From positions 1-35,641 of the forward strand of contig CAMHMK010000004.1 of the NCBI GenBank assembly GCA_946186225.1: DNA of 35,641 nucleotides, given 5' to 3'. The DNA comes from an uncultured Clostridia bacterium (GTDB lineage Bacteria > Bacillota > Clostridia > Oscillospirales > Oscillospiraceae). The translations under genes were made by a program, and so were the position numbers. Below, one piece after another: positions 15,140 through 23,812 of this stretch (position 1 is its first letter; each line of letters starts with the position of its first letter). The notes below the pieces were generated by a model. It was given only the letters and a program-made list of their open reading frames with translations, had not been told where the DNA came from and did no database searches.

Positions 15140-15882
15140 TTCCGTACCTCCAGATCCAGGGTGACGGCAGAATAATATGGCTTTAAGCCCGCCAGAACTT
15201 CTTCGCGGCGGTCCATCAGCCGGGACAGGTCCTCCACCCGAAGCTGGAGCTTCGCGGCGGTCCCGTCCATGCGGACGCGGAAGTCCCGGAAGCCGAGGGC
15301 AGCCAGGAAGGTCTCTGCCCGCTCGGTGGTTTCCAGGGCTTGGGCGGTGATGGGCTGTCCCGCAGGGACACGGGTGGCCAGGCAGGCATAGGCGGGCTTG
15401 TCCCAGGTGAACAGTCCGGCCTCCCGTGAGCGGCGGCGGATCTCCTCCTTCGTCAGCCCGCATTCCCGCAGGGGCGAACGGACCGCAAGCTCCTGCAGAG
15501 CCCGGAAGCCGGGCCGGTCGGACACGTCATCCGAGGCATTGGTCCCGTCGAGCAGGAGGTCATAGCCGTCGGCAAGGGCGGCGGACCGGATCGCGGCGAA
15601 GATGCGCCGCTTGCAGTGATAGCAGCGGTCCGGCGGGTTGGAAGCAATCGCGGGGTCCGCCAGGACGTCCAGGGGGAGAACCGTCAGCTGCGCGCCGAGC
15701 GCATCCGCCAGGCGGCGGGCGTCGTCCAGCTCGAACCGGGGCTGGAAGGGCGAGCGGACGTAATAGGCCCGCACGTCGGCCCCACACCGCAGGGCGGCGC
15801 AGAGCAGATAGGCGGAATCCACGCCCCCGGAGAAGCCGAGGGCCGCCCGGGGGTGTGCATGGAAGAATTCGGATAAGGTCAT
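15136..15882 (-). CDS. larE: Sulfur transferase LarE of NPN cofactor synthesis
   Basis: A 248-residue ATP-dependent PP-loop sulfur transferase. SGGVDS (18-23) is the adenylating PP-loop. Cys167 in [12 protein letters not shown] lies where the sacrificial Cys of the Lactobacillus enzyme is expected (inference from memory of the family). Cys87 and Cys90 form an additional CYHC pair. The ATG at 15882 has AGGAA 6 nt upstream and sits 10 nt after the stop of the HAD gene. The order larE-larB-larC with ATGA overlaps is a complete cofactor-synthesis set, but no larA follows. Confidence 0.95.
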   Translation of the reverse strand: MTLSEFFHAHPRAALGFSGGVDSAYLLCAALRCGADVRAYYVRSPFQPRFELDDARRLADALGAQLTVLPLDVLADPAIASNPPDRCYHCKRRIFAAIRSAALADGYDLLLDGTNASDDVSDRPGFRALQELAVRSPLRECGLTKEEIRRRSREAGLFTWDKPAYACLATRVPAGQPITAQALETTERAETFLAALGFRDFRVRMDGTAAKLQLRVEDLSRLMDRREEVLAGLKPYYSAVTLDLEVRK

Positions 15883-15892
15883 CGCAGTTCCT

Positions 15893-16561
15893 CTACTCAG
15901 TCCGGGACGGCTGGCCGAGGATCGGACGCAGGGCATCCGGGGAATCGGCCAGGAAGGTCGCCCCGCTCTCGACGAGCTCCGCCCGGGTGCCGCAGCCGTA
16001 GGTCACGCCGACGGAATCACAGCCGGCCTTCACCGCGCCAAGGATATCGAAGCGGGTGTCGCCCACCATGATCGCCTCATCCGGGGTCAGACCGAGTCGC
16101 TCCAGGGCCTGGCGGATCAGCACGGATTTGTCGCTGCTGTGGTCTGAGGGGCTGGGAGCCGTGACGACGGAAAAATACTTGCGGGTGTCGAAGTGGTCCA
16201 GGATACGGTCGACCATCCCGGTCGGCTTGGAGGTCACGAGGGCGGCGCGGAGGCCGAAGCGGGGCAGGTCGGCCAGGAGCTCAAGCATGCCGTCGTAGAT
16301 TTTCAGGTTGAAGAGATCTCCCCCGCCGTAGCATTCGCGGAAGAGCGCGATCGCCCGCTCGGCAGTCTCATCGTCCAGGCCGGCGTAGTTGGTAAAGGAG
16401 AAATAGAGGCTCGGGCCGACGAAGCGGCGCAGCTCCGGCTCCGTCATCGGCGGGCAGCCAAGGCGGTCCAGGGCAAAGCGAACCGAGTTGGTGATGCCGG
16501 GGCTGGAATCGTTGATGGTGCCGTCCAGGTCGAAGAGAACGGCCTTGTAAGCGTTTGGCAT
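15893..16561 (-). CDS. HAD-superfamily phosphatase, phosphoglycolate-phosphatase-like
   Basis: A 222-residue cytosolic HAD hydrolase. The ATG at 16561 follows AAGGAGG. Motif I is FDLDGTIND with nucleophile Asp11 and Asp13, motif II is the Thr/Ser of LVTSKPTG, a Lys follows in SDKSVLIRQALE, and motif IV is IMVGDTRFDILGA. The helical cap between motifs I and II fits the PGP/PpaX group acting on small phosphate esters. Substrate unknown. It lies between the YcxB-like gene and larE in the same direction; a role with NPN synthesis is possible (NPN intermediates are mononucleotides) but unsupported. Confidence 0.93.
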   Translation of the reverse strand: MPNAYKAVLFDLDGTINDSSPGITNSVRFALDRLGCPPMTEPELRRFVGPSLYFSFTNYAGLDDETAERAIALFRECYGGGDLFNLKIYDGMLELLADLPRFGLRAALVTSKPTGMVDRILDHFDTRKYFSVVTAPSPSDHSSDKSVLIRQALERLGLTPDEAIMVGDTRFDILGAVKAGCDSVGVTYGCGTRAELVESGATFLADSPDALRPILGQPSRTE

Positions 16562-16593
16562 GGGTTCCTCCTTGCGTTCCGGCGGCGCAGGGC

Positions 16594-17151
16594 TCAGGCC
16601 CTGCGGTCCGCCGGAAGGGCGTCGCGGCATTTTTCGTTCATCAGTCGCCAGAAGTCTGCCTCCGTTCCGTCCTCAAATCGCTTGGGGTCCAGCAGGATCA
16701 ACTGCTTTTGCACGGTGATCAGGAGGATCAGACCGGTCGGCTCGGCAATGCGGGACAGAACGGAATAAGGAACGGCGACGCGCTCCTGACCATTGGGACC
16801 GCAGAAGCCGATGCCGTCCGGGCGGAACAGCGCAGTGTAGCTCAGACCGTCGCTCGTCTCCCGAAGCCTCGCTGCCTGCTTTTTTGCAAGCCGTGCGGGC
16901 ATAAAGCGGATCAGATAGACCAGGGCAGCAGCGAACACAAGCGAAGCCGCGCTGAGGACGAGATACAGGCTGTCGTGAAACTTGAACCAGGCGACGATGC
17001 AGTAGGCAAGCAGCAGGGCAATGCAGATGGCAAGGACAGTGTTTTGCTTTTTGCGCTGGCCCCGGAGCTGCTCGCCGAGGGCTGCAGTCAGATGGGTTTC
17101 GTCATAGTCGCAGCGGTTGGTCAGCAGAACGGTCTGTTCGGCATTTTCCAT
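16594..17151 (-). CDS. YcxB-like membrane protein
   Basis: A 185-residue protein with a cytosolic N-terminus, two membrane helices (about 38-56 and 61-82) and a C-terminal beta-rich domain (about 105-170). The segment GFCGPNGQERVAVPYSVLSRIAEPTG followed by LILLDPKRF is the pattern of YcxB-like C-terminal domains. The ATG has AAAGGAG 7 nt upstream and lies only 12 nt after the ileS stop, so co-transcription with ileS is likely. Function unknown. Confidence 0.9.
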   Translation of the reverse strand: MENAEQTVLLTNRCDYDETHLTAALGEQLRGQRKKQNTVLAICIALLLAYCIVAWFKFHDSLYLVLSAASLVFAAALVYLIRFMPARLAKKQAARLRETSDGLSYTALFRPDGIGFCGPNGQERVAVPYSVLSRIAEPTGLILLITVQKQLILLDPKRFEDGTEADFWRLMNEKCRDALPADRRA

Positions 17152-17163
17152 GGGGCGGCTCCT

Positions 17164-19974
17164 TTATTCGGTGATGGTCTCGATCACGGCGGCGCAGCGG
17201 GGGCAGAGGCCCTCGGCGTTGGCCTTGGTGGTCTGCATCCAGCAGCGGGGGCACTTGGTCCCGGGGGCCTCGCTGACGTGGATCAGCATGCCGGGATAGT
17301 TGTCGCCGGAGCCGGTAACGCAGTCGGCAGCCACGGAGCCGTGCATCAGATCGGTGCCGCCGGTACAGTCGGAAACGATGAAGAGCTCGGCCAGGTTCAT
17401 CCGGCGGATCTCATTCAGAGCGGCGCGGGACGCGTCGTCCTGAGCCAGGAGGAAGACCTTGGCTTCCAGGGCCTTGCCGATGCGCTTGTCGGCGCGGGCC
17501 TGCTCCAGGACGCCGTTGACGTCGGCGCGGACGCGGATCAGGGTGTCCCACTTGGCCATCGTCGCCTCGTCCAGGGCGTAGTCGGTGAAGGGCTTGTTCA
17601 TATCGTTGAAGAGGATGTTGCGGGTATCGTCGCCGGCGCGGTGCGGCATGGACTGCCAGATCTCATCACAGGTGAAGGCCAGAATCGGGGAGAAGAGCTT
17701 GGCCAGAGTATCGAGGATCAGATAGAGGGCGGTCTGGGCCGAGCGGCGCTTGAGACCATCGCGGGCCTCGCAGTAGAGGCGGTCCTTGAGGATGTCCAGA
17801 TAGAACTGGCTCAGCTCGACCACGCAGAAGTCGTTGATCGCGTGGGTCAGGACGTGGAACTCATAGTTATCGTAGGCGCGGAAGCCGTTTTCGATCAGCT
17901 TGTTGAGGCGGGTCATGGCCCAGCGGTCCAGCTCCAGCATCTCCTCCGGCGGGACCAGGTGATCGGCGTCGAAGCCGTCGAGGTTGCCGAGGCAGTAACG
18001 GGCAGTGTTGCGGAACTTCAGATAATTCTGGCTGAGCTGCTTGAAGATCTCCTTGGAGCAGCGAACGTCGGCGTGGTAGTCGGCGGAGGCGGCCCAGAGG
18101 CGGAGCAGGTCCGCGCCGAAGTCCTTGACGATGTCGGCGGGGTCCACACCGTTGCCGAGACTCTTGTGCATCGCCCGGCCCTCGCCGTCCACGGTCCAGC
18201 CATGGGTGATGCAGGTCTTGAAGGGAGAGCCCTTCCCCGTTGCGCCAACGGAGATCAACAGGCTGGACTGGAACCAGCCGCGGTACTGGTCTGCGCCTTC
18301 AATGTAGACGTCGGCGGGCCAGTTTTCGGGATTGTCCCGCTTGAGGAAGGAGATATGGGTGGAGCCGGAGTCAAACCAGCCGTCCAGGGTGTCGGATTCC
18401 TTGTCGAATTCCTTGCCGCCGCAGTGCGGGCAGGTGAAGCCGGCGGGGATCAGCTCCATGGCGTCCTTTTCAAACCAGACGTTGGAGCCGTGCTCACCGA
18501 AGAGCTCGGAGATCCGGGCGATGGTCTCGGGCGTGCAGACGGGCTTGCCGCAGTCCTTGCAGTAGAAGACCGGGATGGGCAGACCCCAGCGGCGCTGACG
18601 GGAGATGCACCAGTCGTTGCGCTCGCGGATCATGGCGTTGAGCCGATCCTTGCCCCAGGCGGGGAGCCAGCGGACCTCTTCGGCGGCGGCGCAGGCCTCG
18701 TCCTTGAAGGAGTCCACGGAGCAGAACCACTGCGGGGTGGCACGGAAGATGATGGGGCTCTTGCAGCGCCAGCAGTGCGGATAGGAGTGGACCACGTCCT
18801 CAGAGGCCAGGAGCATCCCGCTCTCTTTCATATCCTGCAGGATGACAGGGTTGGATTCCTCGGTCTTCATGCCGGCGTACTTGCCGGCGTAGTCGGTGTG
18901 GCGGCCGCGGTCGTCCACGGGGACCACAAGATCCATGCCGTAGCGCATGCAGGTCTGGTAGTCGTCGGCGCCGAAGCCGGGGGCCGTGTGGACGCAGCCC
19001 GTGCCGGAGTCCATGGTGACGTACTCGGCGTTGAGCAGGCGGGAGGTCTTGGGCAGGAAGGGGTGCTTTGCCAGCATGTTCTCGAAGAAGGAGCCGGGGT
19101 GGGTCTCCAGGATCTCCCAGGAATCGAAGCCGGCGACCTTCATGACCTTCTCGATCAGGGCCTCGGCCATGACGTACATCTCGCCGTTCGGGGCCTTGAC
19201 GATGGCGTAGCTGTCGCGGGGGTGGAGGGAGATGCCCATGTTGCCGGGCAGGGTCCAGATCGTCGTGGTCCAGATCACGAAGAAGAGCTTGCTATGGTCG
19301 AGATGGCCCAGCTTGCCCAGGTCGTCCTGCATGGGGAACTTGACGTAGACGGTGGTGCAGGGGTCGTCCTGGTACTCGATCTCGGCCTCGGCCAGGGCAG
19401 TCTCGTCCTTGGCGCACCAATAGACGGGTTTGAGGCCCTTGTAGATGTAACCCTTGCGGTACATCTCGCCGAAGACCTTGACCTCCTCGGCCTCGAAGGC
19501 CTTATCCATCGTGCAGTAGGGGTTCTCCCAGTCGGCCACGATGCCCAGGCGCTGGAAGCCCTTGCGCTGCCGATCCACGTACTCCAGGGCGAAGTCCCGG
19601 CAGGCGGAGCGGAAATCGGGCACGGACATCTGGTGGCGATTGAGCTTGTTCTTCTTGATGATGGCAGACTCGATGGGCATGCCGTGGTTGTCCCAGCCGG
19701 GGACGTAGGGGGTGTCATAGCCGCGCATGGCCCAGGAGCGGACGATGAAGTCCTTGAGGGTCTTGTTCAGGGCGTGGCCCATATGGATGTCGCCGTTGGA
19801 GAACGGAGGGCCGTCATGCAGGATGAACTTGGGCTTTCCGGCGTTCTTCTTGCGCAGCTCGGCGTAGATGTCGATCTTGTCCCAGTTCTCGAGCATGCCC
19901 GGCTCGCGCATCGGCAGTCCGCCGCGCATGGGGAAATCGGTCTTCGGGGTGATGATGGTGGTTTTGTAGTCCAT
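17164..19974 (-). CDS. ileS: Isoleucyl-tRNA synthetase
   Basis: A 936-residue class I synthetase that charges tRNA-Ile in the cytosol. The HIGH signature is HMGH (64-67) in GPPFSNGDIHMGHALNK. The KMSKS loop near residue 600 reads AMHKSLGN, a variant in which the first Lys-Met-Ser is replaced but the catalytic Lys-Ser stays. A CP1 editing domain lies between them (WTTTIWTLPGN). Zinc-type cysteines occur in CPHCGG and at the C-terminus (CPRCW and CPRC). Expression should respond to uncharged tRNA-Ile through the T-box just upstream. The gene follows divIVA, as in many Firmicutes division clusters. Confidence 0.98.
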   Translation of the reverse strand: MDYKTTIITPKTDFPMRGGLPMREPGMLENWDKIDIYAELRKKNAGKPKFILHDGPPFSNGDIHMGHALNKTLKDFIVRSWAMRGYDTPYVPGWDNHGMPIESAIIKKNKLNRHQMSVPDFRSACRDFALEYVDRQRKGFQRLGIVADWENPYCTMDKAFEAEEVKVFGEMYRKGYIYKGLKPVYWCAKDETALAEAEIEYQDDPCTTVYVKFPMQDDLGKLGHLDHSKLFFVIWTTTIWTLPGNMGISLHPRDSYAIVKAPNGEMYVMAEALIEKVMKVAGFDSWEILETHPGSFFENMLAKHPFLPKTSRLLNAEYVTMDSGTGCVHTAPGFGADDYQTCMRYGMDLVVPVDDRGRHTDYAGKYAGMKTEESNPVILQDMKESGMLLASEDVVHSYPHCWRCKSPIIFRATPQWFCSVDSFKDEACAAAEEVRWLPAWGKDRLNAMIRERNDWCISRQRRWGLPIPVFYCKDCGKPVCTPETIARISELFGEHGSNVWFEKDAMELIPAGFTCPHCGGKEFDKESDTLDGWFDSGSTHISFLKRDNPENWPADVYIEGADQYRGWFQSSLLISVGATGKGSPFKTCITHGWTVDGEGRAMHKSLGNGVDPADIVKDFGADLLRLWAASADYHADVRCSKEIFKQLSQNYLKFRNTARYCLGNLDGFDADHLVPPEEMLELDRWAMTRLNKLIENGFRAYDNYEFHVLTHAINDFCVVELSQFYLDILKDRLYCEARDGLKRRSAQTALYLILDTLAKLFSPILAFTCDEIWQSMPHRAGDDTRNILFNDMNKPFTDYALDEATMAKWDTLIRVRADVNGVLEQARADKRIGKALEAKVFLLAQDDASRAALNEIRRMNLAELFIVSDCTGGTDLMHGSVAADCVTGSGDNYPGMLIHVSEAPGTKCPRCWMQTTKANAEGLCPRCAAVIETITE

Positions 19975-20012
19975 GGTTTATACTCCTTCGTCGGAAGAAT
20001 TTCTTGTTTCAT

Positions 20013-20060
20013 AAATTTTGGGGGCTCCCTTCGTCTCCTTAAGAGACAAAGGGAGCCCCC
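20013..20060 (-). terminator. Regulated terminator of the ileS T-box
   Basis: An 18-bp stem (20020-20037 with 20043-20060). One pair is U-G in minus-strand RNA but would be a C-A mismatch in plus-strand RNA, which shows the working direction. The following tract, AAAAUUU, is weak for an intrinsic terminator. Confidence 0.75.
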
Positions 20061-20250
20061 TCTGCGGTACCACTCTTATTGCCATACGGAAGTATGGCCG
20101 CTCGTGCATGGTGTAACGCCCATGAAACGCCCCGGTCTACTTGAGTTTCCGTTCGGCGGGGTGCTCGGGGAGGATCCGCGGGGCGGCTTGCCGCTGCCTT
20201 ACACCGACCGGCAGCTCTCTGCGCGCGCACTCGCTCCGCACGTTCCCTTC
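20013..20250 (-). promoter_or_regulatory. T-box riboswitch leader of ileS
   Basis: The conserved T-box UGGUACCGC occurs at 20064-20072 (minus strand), with AAGAG before it and CUCUU after it able to form the antiterminator. Upstream, the Stem I distal motifs AGAGAG and GGUGUAA are present, as is a 7-bp Stem III (20081-20098). An AUC triplet near 20172-20180, on the 3' side of Stem I, is a candidate isoleucine specifier, though it is followed by C rather than the usual purine. A strong terminator hairpin follows. The leader starts right after the divIVA stop. Confidence 0.9.
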
Positions 20251-20264
20251 AAAGCATGATCTGT

Positions 20265-20957
20265 TCAGTTGTGGTAGTTCTTGCCGAACTGCAGATCGGC
20301 AAACTTTGCCGAGGTGTTGCGGCTGAGATCGATCGGCGGCATGACCCGCGTGGCTGCGGTCAGATCCGGGCTGGGGTAGCCGTTTGTGATGCGGCCCACA
20401 TTTTCCTCGATCTGGGCGGCGATCTCCGCCGTGCTGCTCTCCTCGCGGGGCGGGTCCTTCTCAGACTCGTAGTCATAGGCGCGCTTGGCGGGCTTGGTCT
20501 TGAGCAGATCCATGCTCTTGATCAGCTCCAGACTCTTGTGCTGGCGCTCAAGCTGGGCCTCGACGGCCGTGATGAATTCCGCCGTGGCGGCCTTTGCCCG
20601 AGCCAGGCGTTCCTGCTCGGCGCTGACTGCGGAGCCCACGTCCTCGTTCCGGGTCTTCGCCTCGGCCTCGGCCTTGCGGAGGATCTCCTCGCTGCGGCGT
20701 CTTGCGTCGGCGACCAGCTCCTCGCTCTGGCGGCGGGCCTTCTCGGACTCGGCCTGTATCTTCGCTTCGTTGTCGCGGTACTCCTCCAGGCGCTCCACGA
20801 GCAGGCGCATCTTGCTCTTGAGAACAGCGTTTTCCTTGTACAGGGTCACATAGTCCTCCATGAGCGGTTCGAGCAGCTCGTCTACCGACTGCATCTGGTA
20901 GCCGCCGAATTTAGCCTTTTCAAACGTTACGTTCTGAAGATCCTGTGGGGTCAGCAT
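20265..20957 (-). CDS. divIVA: Cell-division/pole protein DivIVA
   Basis: A 230-residue DivIVA-family coiled-coil protein. The N-terminal lipid-binding domain has the characteristic FEKAKFGGYQMQSVDELLE, in place of the usual Gly-Tyr-containing motif of Bacillus DivIVA. A long heptad-rich coiled coil spans about residues 30-150, then comes a less ordered tail. It binds curved membrane at septa and poles and recruits other proteins. AAGGAAG precedes the ATG. It sits 18 nt after sepF and directly upstream of the ileS T-box, matching the conserved Firmicutes order. Confidence 0.95.
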   Translation of the reverse strand: MLTPQDLQNVTFEKAKFGGYQMQSVDELLEPLMEDYVTLYKENAVLKSKMRLLVERLEEYRDNEAKIQAESEKARRQSEELVADARRRSEEILRKAEAEAKTRNEDVGSAVSAEQERLARAKAATAEFITAVEAQLERQHKSLELIKSMDLLKTKPAKRAYDYESEKDPPREESSTAEIAAQIEENVGRITNGYPSPDLTAATRVMPPIDLSRNTSAKFADLQFGKNYHN

Positions 20958-20975
20958 GGCTGCACTTCCTTTCTA

Positions 20976-21470
20976 TCAGAAGTAGACGCCGCTGTTTTCC
21001 AGCTCCTCCACCAGGTCCCCAACGATCTCCACATTGTACGGGGTGAGGATGTAGGTGGAGATGGCCACCTTCTTGATTTTGCCGTCCAGCGCATAAGCAA
21101 CGCCGGAGAGGAAATCCACCAGGCGGCGGGCGACGTCCTTGTTCGTGGATTCGAGATTCAGCACGATGGACTGCTTATCGCGCAGATGGTCGGCGATCTC
21201 GGAGACGGTGTCAAAGCGATCGGGCTTGACCAGAATCACCTGCATGGCAGAATTGTTATTCAGGTTGACCACCTTCGCAGGGCCATTGCGGCGAGAAGTT
21301 GTCTCGCGGGGCTCCGGGGCGGTGTAGGCAGAACGACGGGAGGTCTGGGGCTGCGGCGCGGGAGCGGGCTCCGGCTCCTGATCCAGTTCGGCATCATCGT
21401 CGTAATCGTACTCGTCGTCTTCTTCGTTATAGGGTCGGGTCAGTTTTTTCAGTTCGTCCATCAAACCCAT
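20976..21470 (-). CDS. sepF: Cell-division protein SepF
   Basis: A 164-residue SepF, which tethers and aligns FtsZ at the membrane. The N-terminus MGLMDELKKL is a short amphipathic membrane-binding helix. An acidic and Pro-rich linker spans residues 16-62. The SepF core follows from about 75: MQVILVKPDRFDTVSEIADHL, QSIVLNLE, ARRLVDFLSGVAYALDGKIKKV and a final AISTYILTPYNVEI. AGGAGG precedes the ATG. It lies between the ylmE-type gene and divIVA; ylmG and ylmH, often found here in Bacillus and streptococci, are absent. Confidence 0.96.
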   Translation of the reverse strand: MGLMDELKKLTRPYNEEDDEYDYDDDAELDQEPEPAPAPQPQTSRRSAYTAPEPRETTSRRNGPAKVVNLNNNSAMQVILVKPDRFDTVSEIADHLRDKQSIVLNLESTNKDVARRLVDFLSGVAYALDGKIKKVAISTYILTPYNVEIVGDLVEELENSGVYF

Positions 21471-21501
21471 GATGTTGATCCTCCTGTGTATCTGTAATCA
21501 T

Positions 21502-22203
21502 CTATGTTTTGGCGTAGTTTCTTGCGCCGAAGATCGCGGTTCCGACGCGGATCATGGTGCTGCCCTCGGCAATGGCGTCTTCAAAATCGTCGGTCATCCC
21601 CATAGACAGACACACCATAGAAACATTATCGTATTTTTTGTCCCGAATGTCAATAAAAAGATTTCTCATTTTTGCAAAATATATACAATTATCGCCTTTT
21701 TTCTCCGAGATGGGCGGAATTGCCATCAATCCGCGGAGCCGGACGCCGGGGTAATCACCCATTTTTGCGGCCAATTGAACGGTTTCCTCCGGTGTGAAGC
21801 CGCCCTTCTGCGCCTCGCCGCCGATGTTGACCTCGAAGAGAATGTCCTGGCATACGCCCAGCCGGAGGGCCGTGTTGTTCACGGCCTGCAAAAGCTCCAT
21901 CCGGTCCACCGACTCGATCAGGTCCACCTTGCCTACGACCTTGTTCACCTTGTTGGTCTGCAGGTGGCCGATGAAGTGGATCGGTACACCCTGATAGGCC
22001 CCCAGGGGCTGCTTTTGCACCAGCTCCTGGACGCGGTTCTCGCCGCAGGCGTCCACGCCTGCGGCGACAGCCTCCCGGACGCGGTCGGCGTCGTTCATCT
22101 TGGTGGCGGCCAGAAGGGAGATCTCCCCCGGGTCCCTGCCCGCGGCGACGGCAGCGGCGTTCATCCGCGCACGAATTTCCGCAACGTTTTCAGCGATACT
22201 CAT
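21502..22203 (-). CDS. YggS/YlmE-type PLP homeostasis protein
   Basis: A 233-residue PLP-binding protein of the YggS/PROSC family, which keeps free pyridoxal phosphate and amino-acid pools in balance. The PLP lysine is Lys35 in LLAATKMN. Other family marks are CGENRVQEL, HFIGHLQTNKVNKVV and the closing SMGMTDDFEDAIAEGSTMIRVGTAIFG. Residues 175-195 are locally less GC-rich than the neighbours. The start overlaps the end of the HlyD-like gene by 4 nt, and sepF follows. Confidence 0.95.
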   Translation of the reverse strand: MSIAENVAEIRARMNAAAVAAGRDPGEISLLAATKMNDADRVREAVAAGVDACGENRVQELVQKQPLGAYQGVPIHFIGHLQTNKVNKVVGKVDLIESVDRMELLQAVNNTALRLGVCQDILFEVNIGGEAQKGGFTPEETVQLAAKMGDYPGVRLRGLMAIPPISEKKGDNCIYFAKMRNLFIDIRDKKYDNVSMVCLSMGMTDDFEDAIAEGSTMIRVGTAIFGARNYAKT

Positions 22204-23414
22204 CTTACCATGACCTTTCCGTTGAACATTTCCTCTTTTGTGAGAATGACCTCATCCTCGGGCCAGAGATTCCGGATGCTGGATTTGTCCAGGGCGACCA
22301 GATACTGCTCTCCGTTGTCGTTGATGATGTCCACATATTTCCACTGGGCCTCGGCCCCGTCGAGAACATAGACGCCGCTGCAGCCGTTTTCGTCGGCATA
22401 GATGGCCGCCTTGGGGACCAGCAGGCCGGTGCGGTCCTCCAGCAGCAGGTCCGCAGACTGCTTCCGCGTGGAGACCGCGTCCTGCACGAAATCCTCGGAC
22501 GAGAGGACCAGCAGACATTGGCCGTCCTCCGAGGGACTGATGCGCACGACCTCCATCCGGATGGTGGAATAGAAGTCATAGACAAAGCGGACGTCCAGCC
22601 GGTCGCCCACCTTCAGTCTGCCCAGCTTGGCCGGGTCCACCAGAGCCGCATAGTACCAGCGGGGCGAAGTGACCAGCTTGCCGATGGCCCCGGAGGCCGC
22701 AGCGGGATTCGGCTGCAGCTCGCGGAAGAGACCGACGGAGACCGTCTCGAGCATCGCCGGCGTCAGGACGGATTCATAGCCGTCGGTGACCGCGGAGAAA
22801 TAGCCCGCAGTCTGCGCCAGGACGGTGCCGGATTCGGACTGGACCTGGGTGTAGAGCTCATTGAGGCGGGTCCGCGTCTGGCTGATGCGATTCCAGAGAT
22901 TTTTGGAATCCTCGGAATTGACGTAGCGGCGCAGGACGCTGGCCTTGAGCTGCTCGGCCGCGCTGTCGGCGAAGTCCGCCTCGCGGCGGAAGTTGTAGAG
23001 CGTGACCTGATTCATCAGATGGAGGATTTCGTTGTCGAGGGTGGCGGAATCCTGACCGGAGGAGGAATAGGAATAGGCGTATTCCATCTGGTCGAGCTCC
23101 GTTTCAAGGGTATGGATCTCATTCTGGCGGATCTTGGCGGACTCATCCCGGAAGGTGGAGGCCACCACGCCGCCCTTGGAGACGCGCTCACCCTCCTTGC
23201 GCGTCAGAACGACGATCCCGTCCTGACCGCCGGGCACGAGCTGCTCAGAACGCACCACAAAGCCGGAGGTTGTGTAACCGCCGACTTCGTAGAGCACTGC
23301 CTTATAGGTTGTGTAGGTACTGTCCGGGGCGCGAACCACGGAAAACACGACGTAGCTTGTCACCACGCACAGCAGCACGATGACAATGACGCGCAGGAAT
23401 TTATCGCCTCTCAT
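22200..23414 (-). CDS. HlyD-family membrane adaptor-like protein
   Basis: A 404-residue protein with one N-terminal membrane helix (about 7-26) and a large extracytoplasmic part. Residues 40-90 (VGGYTTSGFVVRSEQLV, RKEGERVSKGGVVASTF) form a barrel-sandwich/lipoyl-like half. A helical hairpin with coiled-coil character covers about 95-215, then a beta-barrel region contains LGRLKVGDRLDVRFV. This is the HlyD/RND-adaptor layout, though no transporter gene is next to it. The ATGA overlap with the ylmE-type gene places it in the sepF-divIVA division cluster, so a division or envelope role is more likely than classical export; that is inference. Confidence 0.85.
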   Translation of the reverse strand: MRGDKFLRVIVIVLLCVVTSYVVFSVVRAPDSTYTTYKAVLYEVGGYTTSGFVVRSEQLVPGGQDGIVVLTRKEGERVSKGGVVASTFRDESAKIRQNEIHTLETELDQMEYAYSYSSSGQDSATLDNEILHLMNQVTLYNFRREADFADSAAEQLKASVLRRYVNSEDSKNLWNRISQTRTRLNELYTQVQSESGTVLAQTAGYFSAVTDGYESVLTPAMLETVSVGLFRELQPNPAAASGAIGKLVTSPRWYYAALVDPAKLGRLKVGDRLDVRFVYDFYSTIRMEVVRISPSEDGQCLLVLSSEDFVQDAVSTRKQSADLLLEDRTGLLVPKAAIYADENGCSGVYVLDGAEAQWKYVDIINDNGEQYLVALDKSSIRNLWPEDEVILTKEEMFNGKVMVR

Positions 23415-23471
23415 GGCGCCTCCTCTGCGAGCTCTGCGCCGCAGCAGCCCGGATCGCGCCTGCGCAGGCGG

Positions 23472-23699
23472 CTATTCCTGGGGCTTGAACCGGACCGGAT
23501 GGGCCGGAACCACGGTGGAGATCGCGTGTTTGTAGATCATCTGCTGGCGGCCGTCGGAGACCAGACAGACCACGAAGCTGTCAAAGCCGGTGATGACGCC
23601 CTTCATCTGAAAGCCGTTCATCAGGAAAACGGTCACAAGCTGATGCTCTCTGCGGGTTTCGTTCAGGAAACAGTCCTGAAGGGTTTCGTTTGCTGCCAT
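23472..23699 (-). CDS. hfq: RNA chaperone Hfq
   Basis: A 75-residue Sm-like RNA-binding protein that forms hexamers and matches small RNAs to mRNAs. The start is the ATG at 23699 ([18 protein letters not shown]); the longer open frame upstream is not coding. The Sm1 motif spans [21 protein letters not shown] and Sm2 is the signature YKHAIST at residues 56-62. It follows miaA, the widely conserved miaA-hfq order. The 113-bp gap upstream shows no clean promoter, so read-through from miaA is likely. Confidence 0.97.
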   Translation of the reverse strand: MAANETLQDCFLNETRREHQLVTVFLMNGFQMKGVITGFDSFVVCLVSDGRQQMIYKHAISTVVPAHPVRFKPQE

Positions 23700-23812
23700 T
23701 GGGAAAACCTCGTTTCTATGTTTGGAATGGCCCAATGGTAGCATATTCGGGATGTCGGATGCAGTCGGAACGCGGCGGGCTGCAAAAAGCAAGGCCGTGC
23801 CGATCGGGGGGT

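Noticed and set aside
16555..20259. A 1,234-codon open frame on the plus strand
   Set aside because: It lies antisense to ileS and its neighbours. The protein is a Gly/Val/Ala/His-rich shadow without recognisable domains, caused by high GC and codon bias.
23700..23812. A dedicated hfq promoter between miaA and hfq
   Set aside because: TATGCT and TACCAT could be -10 boxes, but no acceptable -35 box is found at the right distance.
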